Part shown: positions 1 through 13,800 of the stretch, in pieces
Numbering within the stretch: position 1 is the first letter of the stretch
Layout of the letters: each line of letters opens with the position of its first letter
Assembly (NCBI GenBank): GCA_003550325.1
Contig: QKWP01000041.1
Span: forward strand, 565,894-629,893
Source: Gigaspora rosea
Lineage: Eukaryota; Glomeromycota; Glomeromycetes; Diversisporales; Gigasporaceae
Length of the DNA: 64,000 nucleotides
Direction: 5' to 3'
Translations under genes and position numbers: made by a program
The notes under the pieces: generated by a model
What the model saw: the letters and a program-made list of their open reading frames with translations, nothing else
Told to the model about the DNA's origin: nothing
Database searches by the model: none

Positions 1-101
1 TATGCCATGAGAAATTCGCAATATTGATTATATCAAATATGTCGTTAGCGTTAATGGCCTTATATGACATATAGTATTATGTTTAATTTCTTGCTTGGTT
101 A

Positions 102-267
102 GGGGCATGCCATTTATTACATAATTTTTACCATGGATACATGGTCAGAGGTAGTGATTATATCTATATATTATATTAATCAATTAGTATTAGATAAAAT
201 GATTATACCATATATGGGTAGAGGTGGCTACTAAGTAAAAAATATTACATAATAAATGGCATGCCCC
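102..267. mobile_element. Harbinger-like MITE, 166 bp, TTA target duplication
   Basis: The ends are inverted: GGGGCATGCCATTTATTA at the left and its complement at the right, flanked on both sides by TTA (99-101 and 268-270). A 3-bp TWA duplication with G-rich ends is the habit of PIF/Harbinger elements. There is no coding capacity. The family name is inferred from ends and target site only. Confidence 0.7.
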
Positions 268-1068
268 TTAGTATAAGTGTGTAAATGAATTTTAGCCTTT
301 AAGGGTATGTGTAATTTATCAATTACGAATAAATGATAAATCTGTTACATATTAATTATGCAAATGATCGATCAGCAGATTTAATGTATATCATAACCAA
401 TGAATTTTTCCACATTCTGATTACGGCTTTTTGGATATGGCAAAGTCAATTGAATTTTTTAATGAATCAGCTATCAATCAATTTGCATTTCTTTTAAAGA
501 ATCAAGTTTCGTTCGCTATGTGCATTTTGTATCTTTGACATTGTATTAACTGAGATGTGGATAACGTTAATAATACGTGTTAGTGAGTCACATACTATAT
601 ATCGTCAAAATAGTAAAGTTTATAACAATATCATGATAGAAACCATAATAATCCCAATGCAAACTAATTTAACCCTAACCCGTATCTATCTATCTTCTAT
701 CTATACTATCTGATTCAGAGTTTGTCCATTTAAACGTTTTGATTGGCTGCAACCAATTTTGGACTTCTAAACAGAAATAATTGTGGGTATTATGAATTTG
801 TGCGCTTTAATGTTTTTGATTGGTTGTACCCGAAAAATGTGACCTAATGTGGGAAACTAATATATAATTATAACGATTATCACAGCAAGTAATTATTATA
901 ACTTTCAAGTAATTATTATATCATTTTTATATTATAATATTTAAGTAATTGTTATATTATTTTTAATGCTCTTATTAACGCCCTTAAACAACTCTCAAAA
1001 ATTGTGAAACATTTGGACTAAAAAAGTCAATCAAATGTTTCACATATTTGAAAACGGTTTGTATATAT

Positions 1069-1444
1069 GGGGCAGCATCAGCTAAAACAAGCTTATGGCT
1101 TTTTTTCTATTTTGAGAAAATCACGTTTAAAATTTTGTGTAACAATAACAATGATGATCTATTATTAGTATAACCTGTTGGATTGACATTTGCTAGCCAA
1201 TCACACGAATCCATTTCTATAACTCTGCAGCAAGGATCGACAATAGGATATCCCAAATTCTAATTTTAGATCACATTTAATCGTATATAGCATTTCAAAA
1301 AGTAGGCATCGGTAAAAATTTTACTATGTAAATCAATGCGTTAAATGTCAAATTATATAAGAAAAATTTCTGCTTTATATGATGGTATAGTTAACTCATT
1401 TTTGCAAAAAATGCCATAAGCCTTGTTTTAGTTGATGCTGCCCC
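1069..1444. mobile_element. MITE with ~31-bp terminal inverted repeats
   Basis: Left end GGGGCAGCATCAGCTAAAAC continues to CTTATGGC. The right end is its complement with two small differences. The flanks are TATAT on the left and ATATA on the right, so the target duplication is ambiguous (TA or TATA). The interior is non-coding and AT-rich. Superfamily not assigned. Confidence 0.7.
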
Positions 1445-2043
1445 ATATAGTCTCGAGCAAATGCAAAAACAAGTACAAGAACAAGAACGTTTACAGATTT
1501 AAGTGCAAGTGCAAGAACAAGCACAAGAACAATTACCCATAGTAAGATTAATTATCTACTAATTTTTACATGAGTATATAATAAACAGTAACTGGCACTG
1601 CTTAATAATGGGAATAAAAAAAAATTCAATTGCCGTAAGAAAATTTAAAATAATATGATCAGTTAAAATTCGAATATCACACAATTCATCATGTGTACTA
1701 CTAGAATTAGCTGTAATGTCATAATAAATTTGAAATTTAGATAGTCATGGCGACTCTTATATGATCAGCCAATTACATTAAAGATTGACGATCATATAAA
1801 TAAAATTGGTTTTTTTATTTTTTAGAAAGTCTGTTGCTAAGGGCCTTGACATTCACATAAAGGTATCAGCCGTTCTTCATTTTTGACGTGTTATTTTTTT
1901 ATTAAAGTACTAATGGTCTTATTCTTTTCTTAGTTGAATGTAGGATAGATATTAGTTTTTTTTTATTATTATTATATATCTAGTGTTCTTTTGTTTAGAA
2001 CGAACGCAGTACTTTAAATGAATGTATTGAACAAAGCTTGAAC

Positions 2044-2222
2044 AGGACCCCGAAATATACATAGATAGGTCAGGTATGAGTTTGCTTATTTTTGAGGTTT
2101 TTTATGCAGATTATTTCTATTTATAGTAATATTTTGCTTATTTTTGAAGTTTTTTCTGCTGATCTTTCCTTTTTAGTAACCCTATAATTAACCTAACCTA
2201 TCTATGTATATTTCGGGGTCCT
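2044..2222. mobile_element. hAT-type MITE, 179 bp, 8-bp target duplication
   Basis: Terminal inverted repeats AGGACCCCGAAATATACATA / complement (about 27 bp) are bounded by a perfect 8-bp direct repeat GCTTGAAC at 2036-2043 and 2223-2230. An 8-bp duplication is diagnostic of the hAT superfamily. The element is non-coding. Confidence 0.9.
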
Positions 2223-2350
2223 GCTTGAACAGGTATAGCACATTAGTTTTTCTTTTCTTTATATATATATATATATCTAACGTTTTTTTTAGAAAGAACG
2301 TAGTACTTTAGACAAACGTATAGACCGTAGCTCGAACAGGCGTAGCTATA

Positions 2351-2599
2351 CATGCTGGCAAAACCCGGACAAATTCCAAATAATAAAAAAACAATTGCTA
2401 TTTATAAAAGATTAAATCAAATAAATAATCTTAATATTTTGTAAATATATTATTTATAACTATAAGAATATATATGATTTGTTTAAATAAAGATTATTAA
2501 TAAAGTTTTTGAGATATTAGTAATACTAGAATTTGGGATTTGGGATTTGGGATGACGGACAAATCCCAAACTATAGTAAGTCGGGATTTTGCCAACATG
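2351..2599. mobile_element. MITE with TA target duplication (Tc1/mariner-like)
   Basis: CATGCTGGCAAAACCCGG at the left pairs with the complement of TCGGGATTTTGCCAACATG at the right, and TA flanks both ends. It sits inside the 115-bp tandem array. An internal run of GGGATTT repeats lies near 2535. The superfamily is inferred from the TA duplication only. Confidence 0.75.
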
Positions 2600-3075
2600 T
2601 ATAGGCGTAGCACGTTAGTAGTAGTTAGTTTTCTTCTTTTTTTTATATATATATATATATATCTAATGATCTTTTTTTTTAAAACGAACGTAGTACTATA
2701 GATGAACATATGGAACGTAGCTAGAATGGGCATAGCACATTAGCTAGTTTTTCTTTTTCTTTTTTTTATATATATATATAATATTTAACGTTCTTTTTTT
2801 TAAAATGAACGTAGTACTTTAGACGAACGTATGGAATATAGCCAGAATGGGCGTAGCACATTAGTTAGTTTTTTTTTTTTTCTTTTTTATATATATATAT
2901 ATATATAACATTCTTTTTTTGGAACGTAGTACTTTAGATGAACATAGCTAGAACAGGCGTAGCATGTTAGTTTTTTTTTTTATTTGTTTTTTTTTTATAT
3001 TATATATCTAACACTAATGTTCTTTTATTTTTTAAGAACGAATGTAGTACTTTAGACGAACGTATAGAAAAAAGG

Positions 3076-6000
3076 TGCCAGCAGCGCCCCACAAACACTT
3101 GTATTTAAATAAAAAGAATAAGAATTATACTTCAGTAAAATTTATATATAAATTATAAAATAATAAATTTGTGTATATATCAAAAATGTACAAATTTAAA
3201 ATTTTTTTAATTAATAAAAAAAATAATTTATAATTTCTTAAAAATTTTTAAATATAGATTCAAATCTAATTTTCATATTTAATTAACATGCACCTTAATA
3301 TACGTAACATGTAATTTATTATTGAAAAAATAAATATCAAATTTTATTGTATCTTGTTAATAATCCGATTTTTTGAATGACACTAAAATTGTTAAATTCT
3401 TACATATCACTGGAATCACAATTTATTAATATTCAAATACTAAAACTCAACGATCTTGATATCTAATGATCAGGATTGAATAATTTTGGTGTCATTCGAT
3501 TCGTCTCGATGAGACAATTCGAATAATACCAAAATTGTTAATTAGCAATTCACATAAGAACAGGACAATTTATAAAATTTTATATAATAAAAATAAGCAA
3601 ATTTACTATAACATTTCGAATGTTGGAATCCAGTTTGCCTACAATATAAAGTATTAATAGTTTAAATATAATATAAAATTAAATTATACAGGCATAAAAA
3701 TATGGTATTTGTCTTTCTTTTTATTAAAAGTCTGGTAGAATTTTCTAAAAATAAAAGGTACTTTACTAAGAGCTGAAATTTTGAATTTTAAAAAAACCTA
3801 TCTTTTTACTATATAATTTTGGGAAATTCGATTCCATATTACTATTAAAACTATATAAATACTTATCCCCGACTTTTGTCCTGTTCTTACGTGAATTGCT
3901 AATGAAATTTGAACAAAAAACTATTTGCGGCGCAGTTCTATATAGAAATTTTCTGCATTACAAATAGTTTTTTTGCAAATATATCTCAAGATCTAGTGGT
4001 CCGAATTTAATGATTTTGGAACCATCCGAACCATCTCATCGAGAGGAATCGAATGATACCAAAATTATTAAATTCTAATCACTAAATTACAAGATATTAA
4101 TAAAAATAAAAGTTTGAAAAATTTCAGGGCAAAAGAAACAAGTTTAAGAGATAGGACATCTAATAACGATAATAAATTGACCGAATGATTATTTGGCCAA
4201 TTCGATCGAATACGTAATGACGAGTATATCTTAACACAGTGATAACTGATAATGTATATCGACGTCAACATTTTATCTTTGTTAAATGGCCAGCTGTAGT
4301 TACTTTAAACAAGTTGGATATTTACGATTCAACTGTAGTTACTTCACATTTTTAAAATGTTTATTATATACGAACAAGCTATATATTCCTTAGTTGTTAG
4401 ATCAACCCGGTTCAATATTTTCATCTGATAATAACTTACTAAATAAAATAATATATAAATTTTTACTTTGGTTTTGTTGATTATAATTCTCAATGAAGTT
4501 GTTCATATCGAACCTCTTTTTTTATTAGCGACTAGCTCGCGTAATATATTTATTATGAAAACCTATTTTTATATTCGGAGCATTTTTTATATTTTTAAAT
4601 TCTGTTGGTTGGCAATACAAACTTCACTATAAATTTTTGTACAACCAAACACACAAGCATGCATTCAAGCGAAAACTAATTTTAAATGTGTTGACATTGT
4701 AGCATTGTTCAGAATACTATCGCTATATATTAAAAAATATACTTTACTATATGCTAATCGCGCCCAAAATCAAAAGTTTATCACTGCTAAATCGAAAACT
4801 TATCGAACAGGTCAAACAATTATTCTGTCAATTTCTTATCAGATGCCCCATAGTTTATGAAAACAACTGTAAAATCTTTTTAATAATTGAACGAAGCCTA
4901 TTAAGAATGAGCTTTTTTAGAACCTCTTATACTCATATTTATTCGCAACGAAATTCTAGTCCACACCTTTTTTTATCAGAAGGAAAGTATTTTGCTTGGG
5001 CACATCAAACCTATTTTCCACGGTTTTTACAGATAAAATGATTTGATCCGAACAAATATTATTTTGTTAAATTTTTTTATATGATTTTTTGCATCATGAT
5101 TGTTTTATAGATCATTGTAATCATGTCAACATTATTAAAATTTCGTTCGAATGCTTATCCAAAATGTTTAATGTGTTTTAATTTGTATAACTAGGAAACA
5201 GAAACTGTTGAGGTCCAGAGCCTTAATATCTAAATTTAATTCTAACTTTAAAAATATTATAAAATCGTTATTCTTTTATTAATGTTCATTTAACAAAAAA
5301 AAATGTTTTTTAATAAAAAAAAATTACTTAACAGATTTATATAATTTATTTAATGAAAAATTTTTGAAACCTATTTAACAAAATTTTATAATTTATTCAA
5401 TATACTTTTCTATATACAGTCGACTCTATATAACGAGCTTCTCTATAACAAACTCCGGATATATTTAAGGAGCTTTAATTTTTATATTATATAATATATA
5501 TAATTCTTTATAAAAAAAATCGTCATGGGCTTTTAATAAAACAGAGTAATTTTCTATAATAATTTTTTCCATCAACCTGTTATATGATAATATAAGTAAT
5601 GATAAATATTAATAAATATGAAAAGTTTCTCTATGAAAATAATAATAAACGTTATTTTTTCGTTGCAAAATGTAAAAAATCTGCGATTGATGTAGAAATA
5701 TAAATAATGTAACAGTACATCGTTATTTATCATTATTATGCTCAGACATATTCGTATCATATTACAGGGTATCATAAATCTGGATAGTAAAATTTTTATT
5801 CCAACTGAACTTCAATACAGGGGCACCCGTGACAGAGATCTGGACAGTAAGTCCTCCACTCCGCTCCGGACAATAATTTATAGAAAGACTGCTCTTGTCA
5901 ACCAATAAGTCTTAGCAAGAAATAAATTAGGCTTTTATAATAAGCATATTACACGAATTAGTGTACATATTAAAAAAAGATACTATACTATATAAAATAT

Positions 6001-7577
6001 TTCTTTTTAATATACAAGTTAGTTCGTAACCTTTCAAATTGTCATAAGACTAATTTTACATCTAACCAGAGTTCCATCTTGGATTGTAATTCATAAAATA
6101 TCAATCAGGTTCTTTATTTGTTAAAGTTCTAAGATATTTTGTTCTAGTTCTAAGATACTTTGTTCAAGTACTAAGATATTTTGCTAGAACTAAGATACTT
6201 TGTTCAAGTTCTAAGATATTTTGCTCTAGTTCTAAGATACTTTGTTCAAGTTCTAAAATATTTTGATCAGTAAACGTGATTCTCCTAAAAGTGACAGAAA
6301 TTTTTCAATACACCCATATCTTTGAAAAATAAATACAAGAACTAATGGAGTCCTTGGGATGAGAAGTTTACCGGAAAAGAGCTTTAGAACCCTACCCTAC
6401 TTATAGAAGATATGCTAACATCTAAACGTTTGGCAATTTTTCAAAATGGTAGGTCTTTTAATTTATTTTTCTCTAACTTTAACTAAAGATACAAAATTCA
6501 ATAATATTTATATTAGTTACCTAATCTTGCAAGAAAATAACATCATAAAAAAAAATAATCATTTTATCAATTATTGCTATAATAAACTCTTACAATCTTA
6601 AAAATCGTCTTTTTTTTTTTTTTTGGTTCAAAATTTTCCTTGTAATTTCTATTGATCTTGCATTTTTGTATAAACATTTCTTTAAAGGTCGTGTGGCATT
6701 CGTGCATAAATGAATTTTCGATAATTTCTTCTAAAAATCCGTAAGAAGCATTCTCCCTTAGCTCAAAATAAAATAAAAAAGAGTGGCGAAAAGATGGGAT
6801 AAGGATTGAAAAATAAAATTACAATGCACGTGAAACAGTTTATTATATGTACAATATAATTAAATGTAATAAGGGTGTAGCACTTCTAACTATGCAAAAA
6901 ATACTACCATTTTAATTTGTTTTTTTTTTTAATGCTGTTGCTTTCTGATATTCTTTTACAAAAGAACAAATTTGCACTTTATATATTGTATTAGTATTTG
7001 TTTATTTGTTTATTTTAAGTCGGCATATTTTTATTACACAAAAAAGGATGTTACACAATAACATTTTTCGTGTTTTTTTGATTAATCAAACAATTTCAAA
7101 TAAACTTTGATAAATTATTTCAGTATTTACGTCAAAAAGCCCCGGACATGGACTATACTGATAGATGCATCTTTACTATCTTATAATTAGATCGGATGCG
7201 TTATACTGTCTTTATTCAAATTTTGACATCTGTATAAAAATAGATGCCAGTATGTGGTCTTACTACTGTAATACTGTAATAGTTAATATTTTATGCTGTC
7301 TCATACCAATTTTAACATCAATAGACTATGAAATAATTACAATCTCTCATATTATAATTAAAGGTTAAGAGCCAGAGAATTGTTACATCATTGAGTATTC
7401 ATAACATTTAAAGCTCTAAAATTATTCATTTTCCATGAAATTTAAAGCGTTTTAAAATTTCAAATGTCTTTAAATAATTTTCATTTTTATCCAAAAATAT
7501 ATATTAAAATTGAAATGTATATTTTACCTATGCCTAATTATAAGTTTTATAAACATCAACGTTGTATTAATCCTCCA
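3076..7577. other. Intergenic; no convincing gene
   Basis: Very AT-rich. A diverged inverted repeat pairs about 4153-4210 with 4785-4840 (motif GACATCTaATAA..AATTGACCGAAT); the same motif recurs in the element at 43.1-44.9 kb. A lone pogo-like end, CAGTCGACTCTATATAACGA, starts at 5417 with no visible partner. Copies of a short TACCATTCGATTCGTCTC-type palindrome occur near 3490 and 4040. The ORFs here, including one of 96 codons at 4751, have no recognisable domain. Confidence 0.5.
6122..6262. repeat. Short tandem repeat, ~28-bp unit
   Basis: Five to six copies of GTTCTAAGATAcTTTGTTCAA and close variants follow one another. Alternate copies read ATATTTTG and ATACTTTG, giving a higher-order period of about 56 bp. 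Non-coding. Confidence 0.8.
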
Positions 7578-7807
7578 TCAATTTTTTCCCCGCTTTGAAG
7601 CTAACGACATTAGCAAATCAAATTCACCAGAATTTTGACACATTCGGTAAAATAAGGAATTGCTATCGGTAATTAGATTATATGGGCTAATGTCGGTAAT
7701 ATATGAAAGTATAAATAATAAATATATTAATAAATGACATGATACATATTAAGATAGAATTGATTTGCTTACCTGTCAAATTCCATTACATTTCCTCGAT
7801 CTTGAAA

Positions 7808-7839
<32 letters not shown>

Positions 7840-10800
7840 CTTAGGACAAATTCTTTAAATAGATAACAAAGAAATTTCAATGAATAAAATGAATAAGAAT
7901 TTAGTTCATACCAATAACAAGTATCCTATCATAATCAATAACGGTACGTAGTCGATGTGCAATACATAATATAGTACAATCAGCAAATTCTGTCCTTATC
8001 ATTTTTTGAATTTTTTCATCCATAGCAAAATCAATACTAATAATTAAAGAGAAAATGAATAAATGAGTTGATACATTGAATTAAATATTTTAAATGAAAT
8101 TATTAGTAATGATACCTGGCTGTGGCTTCATCCATCAATATAATCTTTGAACTTCTTAATAAAGCTCGAGCCAGACACAATAATTGCCTTTGGCCTTGAC
8201 TAAAGTTTTTTCCGCCTTCACTTACAGGTGTATCGAGGTTTTTAAATAAATTGATATTATCACCTGAAAATGAGGTAGTCTCCTCATCATCTTCTTCAGA
8301 AGGAATTAAATGAACGCGTCGCAGAGATTCCAACATTTCACTATCTTCATATTGAGCAAACGCGTCAAGATTTGACCGTATTGTACCTAAGAATGTTACA
8401 TTATTATTTTATTAACAAAAAGCAAAAATAATACCGTATTTGCGCGTTATTTCGAATCATTCGGTATTAACAAATATATAATACTAGTTATATATGCAAT
8501 CCAATTAAGTTCAAAATATGATAAAGATATTATATAGGGACGCGTTATTTTGAGTCAAATATGCAATTTTTTCAAAAAAATGGAAATTTCAAAATAACGC
8601 TCATGTACGAAATTTGAAAATTGATTTTATGATGATTATGATGACTATCGTTATTACACACAAATAATCTCTGACTCAAATTACCTGTAAATAATATTGG
8701 ATCCTGTGGAATTATAGTTATTCTTGTTCGAAGATCTTCAACACCGATAGATGAAATATCAATTTCATCAATTAAAATTTTTCCATCCGATGGTTCCACA
8801 AATCGAAACAATGCCAATGCAATTGTTGACTTTCCAGACCCAGTACGTCCAACAAGTCCTACTTTTTCTTGACCTTCCACACTGAATGAAATGTGATGTA
8901 GTACTGGCTCTAAATCAGGTGCATATTTAACTTCCAAATTTTGTACCGTGATTGCACCACTATGTGGCCAACTAGCAGGTGGTCTCGGTTCAATTATAGC
9001 TGGAGCTTCTTGAGGAATTTCAGAAAACTCACATACTCTTTCAACAGCATTTAAACTCATTTCAAGCGAAGTATAATTTCTAACAGTCCACATTATTTGC
9101 TCTGTGAAATTCATTGCAAATGACAAGGACAAACCAGCTAAACCAGCATTAATTCGGTCAATATTCCAAAGAATGAAAATACCGGCTAAAAATGAAACTA
9201 ATGATCCAGTAACATTGAAACGGATTGAAAGCCAACGATTTATTACCCACATATAAAAGAATGGGCGATTGTTACAATCTATTCTATATATAATATATAG
9301 AATGTGGTAGATAACATATTAATTAAACATGAAAACGTGAAAAAAAGTTTAATAAATAATATACAAACTTTGATAGCATATCTTGCATGAACCGCTTTGA
9401 TGCACCGAAAGCTCTTATAGTTATTATGCCGCTACAAACGACAATAACGTTATTAAAACAAATAAAAAAAAAGTTTTCAAAATTTAAAATTTAATTCTAA
9501 TATTTACATTAAAGTTTCAGTGAAATTAGAATATAACGGGGATCTTGACACAGAATCCATTCTCTTGAGCTCCCGAGATGCCTTCGCGTATAGTGCACCA
9601 ACAATTGTATATATAATACCTATAAATTAAAATAAAAAAAGTTAGTATTCTTTGTTACCGCAAGATGAAGAATCAACAAAAATAATAACGATAACGAAGA
9701 ATTTACCAAAAAAGATAGCCGCAATGAGAAACTCTATTAATTATGGTCATGATTTTAGATTTTAATGATTATGTATTTAAAGAACATGTTTGAAAAACCT
9801 AATACCTTTTGTAATGACTGTTATTACGGCAAAAGTACCCAACATCGTGAGTCCCTAAAAAAATTACACATTGAATAAGTCATAGACATCTGGATATAAG
9901 GAATCATAAGTAAATTTTATAAGATATCGTTATAACTTAGTTATTGGGGGTAATAACTATATTTTTTTTTACTGTCCAGGACGGTACCATTATAACAACA
10001 GAGCTGCGTGCATTATTTATAAAGTAAATATATATATATATATATATATAAATGTATTTACATTGATAAAAAACCATGAAAGATGGACTAAAAAAAAAAA
10101 TTTTTTTTAGAAAAAAATAAGTAGGAATCGTAAAAAATAATTACGGCATAATCATAACACCAATTGCTAAGATAAATTTACCTGCTATAGTACTATCAAT
10201 TGTTTCAAAGTCCTTACTGAACCTATTAAGAATTCTCCCAACTGGAGTTGTATCAAAAAATCTTAATGGGGCGCGAATAACTTGATGAAGTAGTTTTTGA
10301 TAAAGTTTTGTAGACACTCTCAAAGATCCGTAATAAAGACAAGCAAAGCGTGCAACACCAAAGATAATAGATAAAGATGTAATTAACACGTATATGGTTA
10401 AATAATAATCAACACTATGTGGCTTATGAATATCGTCAAGAATTCCATTAATCATGATTAAATTATTTGGTTGAACAAAACTGACAATTGCTGGAATTGT
10501 CTCGTTATTGTTACTAGAATCNCGAATAACTTGATGAAGTAGTTTTTGATAAAGTTTTGTAGACACTCTCAAAGATCCGTAATAAAGACAAGCAAAGCGT
10601 GCAACACCAAAGATAATAGATAAAGATGTAATAAACACGTATATGGTTAAATAATAATCAACACTATGTGGCTTATGAATATCGTCAAGAATTCCATTAA
10701 TCATGATTAAATTATTTGGTTGAACAAAACTGACAATTGCTGGAATTGTCTCGTTATTGTTACTAGAATCTGACCAAACTTGAAGCCACCAATTTTCCAT

Positions 10801-13800
10801 TATCCGTATTCCTTTAGTTCCAAAAAACAATACAGCAACAAACAACCAATAAAGTATATTTCCATTTGCGCGGAGATATGACTTGTAAATCTTAAATTTA
10901 ACCATGCCAGTTGCTCGCTCTAATAATTATCAATCAGAAGATTAACATGCGTTTTTCCTAAACCAAATCAACAACAAATAAATGACGAGACATACCTTCT
11001 TCTTCGACAAGAATTTTTGGTTTGGAGACTTTTTTCATTGGTTGAGAATCATCATCCGCCCGAACGGCATTCTCGACGAGAGTTGCATCAGAAGCAGATG
11101 ATGAATCGATATTGTGACCAAAATTGGATGAAGATGAGATTAATGGCTCGGAAACATTACTAGTATCAACAGCATTTTCTGCAGCTAATTCAACAGAATT
11201 CACTAATTCTGATTGATTATCATTCTCATCAAGGATCGAAGCCAATATTCCTGAGTTACGTAAATTTGAAATCGTGCCTGACGTAACAACTTTTCCATTA
11301 TCGACGGCAACCTTGAAGAAAATATTGGTCATAATTAATAAATTATTAAATAGTTATTAAAATTAACCTTTATTACATTATTGCATATTGTTTATACCAT
11401 ACCAAATAAGCGGCATCAGCCAAACAGAGTCTAATATGATGCGTTACAAGAATCCGAGTACGTCCCTTCATAATAGGACCTAATATACATAGATTCATTA
11501 ATTGTAAAGCGGTATGCGCGTCAACAGCACTGAAAATGTCATCCATATATATATGTTTTGCTCGCGAATAGACAGCTCTATGAAATTTACAATTTAACAT
11601 TAAACTTAATGAATAATGAATTAAAAAAAAAAATTAATCATAATTAAATTTACCTTGCCAAAGCGACACGCATCTTTTGACCACCGCTTAATGTAATTCC
11701 TTTTTCACCAATTTCTGTCATGTCTCCATCTTCGAATATCTGAAAATCTTTTTCCAGTGCACATACTTTTACAACTTGGTTATAACGATTTTCATTATAA
11801 GGAAGACCAAAAAGAATATTATCACGAATAGTAGCATTTTGAAGCCATGTTTGTTGTGCAACGTAAGCAACACTATTTGGAATAATCCAGTTGTCTTCAT
11901 TGATATTTTGGTCAATAGGAGTTGTTAAACAACGCGGACTATTGATCTTGCCACTAATTATATTTATTTCTGTGAATAAAAATATCAAAACATTATTGAT
12001 AAAGGTAATATAATTTAATAAAACAAAAAAGTACGTATATTGAATTGAATTTATTCACCTCCAAGAAGTGACATTAATAATAATGTCTAAAATGAGCATT
12101 ATATAAATATTAATGTTTATTAAAAATATTTTTAAATATTCATATTTTGTAGGTGTGCTATACTCAACCTTCATTGGTCCGCCTAAAAACATATATAATA
12201 ACATAAGCAAATGATATATAATATAACATGAAAGTATATTATTTTTAACTTACAAATGACGCTTAATTCGCCTATAGGAAATTCCAAGTCCAAATTATGC
12301 ATAGTAAATTCATCATTATTTTCCTTAATTTCATTCCACGAGATAGTTGCATTTTCAAAAGATATTGATGTCGTAAATGGATAATCATTTTCCAGTAAAA
12401 TCTTGGTCTCATCTTCATCTAAAAATTTTTCTATTCTACGTACGCTGACCATTGCTTGAAGTGCTTCCGTAAAAACTTNNNNNNNNNNNNNNNNNNNNNN
12501 NNNNNNNNNNNNNNNNNNNNNNNNNNNNNNNNNNNNNNNNNNNNNNNNNNNNNNNNNNNNNNNNNNNNNNNNNNNNNNNNNNNNNNNNNNNNNNNNNNNN
12601 NNNNNNNNNNNNNNNNNNNNNNNNNNNNNNNNNNNNNNNNNNNNNNNNNNNNNNNNNNNNNNNNNNNNNNNNNNNNNNNNNNNNNNNNNNNNNNNNNNNN
12701 NNNNNNNNNNNNNNNNNNNNNNNNNNNNNNNNNNNNNNNNNNNNNNNNNNNNNNNNNNNNNNNNNNNNNNNNNNNNNNNNNNNNNNNNNNNNNNNNNNNN
12801 NNNNNNNNNNNNNNNNNNNNNNNNNNNNNNNNNNNNNNNNNNNNNNNNNNNNNNNNNNNNNNNNNNNNNNNNNNNNNNNNNNNNNNNNNNNNNNNNNNNN
12901 NNNNNNNNNNNNNNNNNNNNNNNNNNNNNNNNNNNNNNNNNNNNNNNNNNNNNNNNNNNNNNNNNNNNNNNNNNNNNNNNNNNNNNNNNNNNNATCTCTA
13001 ACATTCATAAGCTTATCCTGAATTTTTGCATATAACTTGGCCGTTTGATGATTAATTGGAAGTGTAATGATCATAACCGATAAACCGAGTAAACAAGGCA
13101 CACCCAATAATTGATACAAAAAATAAATACCAACTATTAATTCTATAGGACTATCAAGTGCACTTGTCCACCATACACAGAAATCACTAATACGACTTGA
13201 ATCAATTGACATAAGATTAGAAATTTTGCCAACGGATGTATTATCATCGTCAGCAGCATCTAAATTGTCCTCAGATTTATTATCATCATCAGCAGCATCC
13301 AAATTGTCATCAGATTTATTAGATTCATCTTTCACATTTGAAACATGAGAAACAATTCTCTTTAAACTTTTTGAATAAATTTCAGAATTAAGCATTCCCA
13401 TTACGCTAACATTAAGTACACTTGAAGCCCAATACCAATTCTGAGCAACAGTAAAATGTAACAAAACATATGATATAAGCATTCCAAGTATATATAAAAA
13501 TCCAAGTTCTAAAGATCCATTTTCAGGTCTTGTTTGAATAAATGATAGAAAACGGTATAAAAAAATCATTGGAGCGTAATATAATGTAGCAGCTATCATT
13601 GTGAATAAAAGTTGTAAGGCTAGGATACGTTTATTAGCCACTAATATTCGATACAAAAGTTTACTTCCTCTGGTTTTTTTGAAAGCATTATATAATGACC
13701 TAGCTTGATAAGCAAATGGAAGTAAATCAAGTTCATCATCTTCAAAAGTTTTTTGTTTGTAAATTTTGTAAATTAATTTAGAAACAGAAGAGAAAGAAAT

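Larger units (their letters stand above)
1970..3075. repeat. Tandem array, ~115-bp unit, interrupted twice by MITEs
   Basis: About six diverged units read, in order: a T-rich stretch, (TA)n, then TCTAACGTTCTTTTT, AGAACGAACGTAGTACTTTA, GACGAACGTATGGAA and a GAACAGGCGTAGCACATTAG-like end. Units are recognisable near 1985, 2280, 2680, 2800, 2915 and 3025. Two insertions, 2044-2222 and 2351-2599, split the first units, so the array is older than both. The short ORF on the opposite strand is low-complexity and is not called. Confidence 0.75.

Noticed and set aside
670-682. AACCCTAACCC, and CCCTAACCCTAACCCC at 54784, as interstitial telomere repeats
   Set aside because: Two units or fewer each; expected by chance in repeat-rich DNA.
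4751-5041. 96-codon plus-strand ORF
   Set aside because: Part of it overlaps a diverged inverted-repeat family (4785-4840). No domain and no flanking gene signals.
5417-5810. Complete pogo-like element
   Set aside because: Only one end (CAGTCGACTCTATATAACGA) is visible; no inverted partner was found downstream.
10141-10905. Duplicated transmembrane segment in the ABC transporter
   Set aside because: It coincides with an N flanked by a 248-bp near-identical repeat, a contig-overlap artefact.
12436-13004. Long frames running through the N block on both strands
   Set aside because: Frames composed of unknown bases carry no information.
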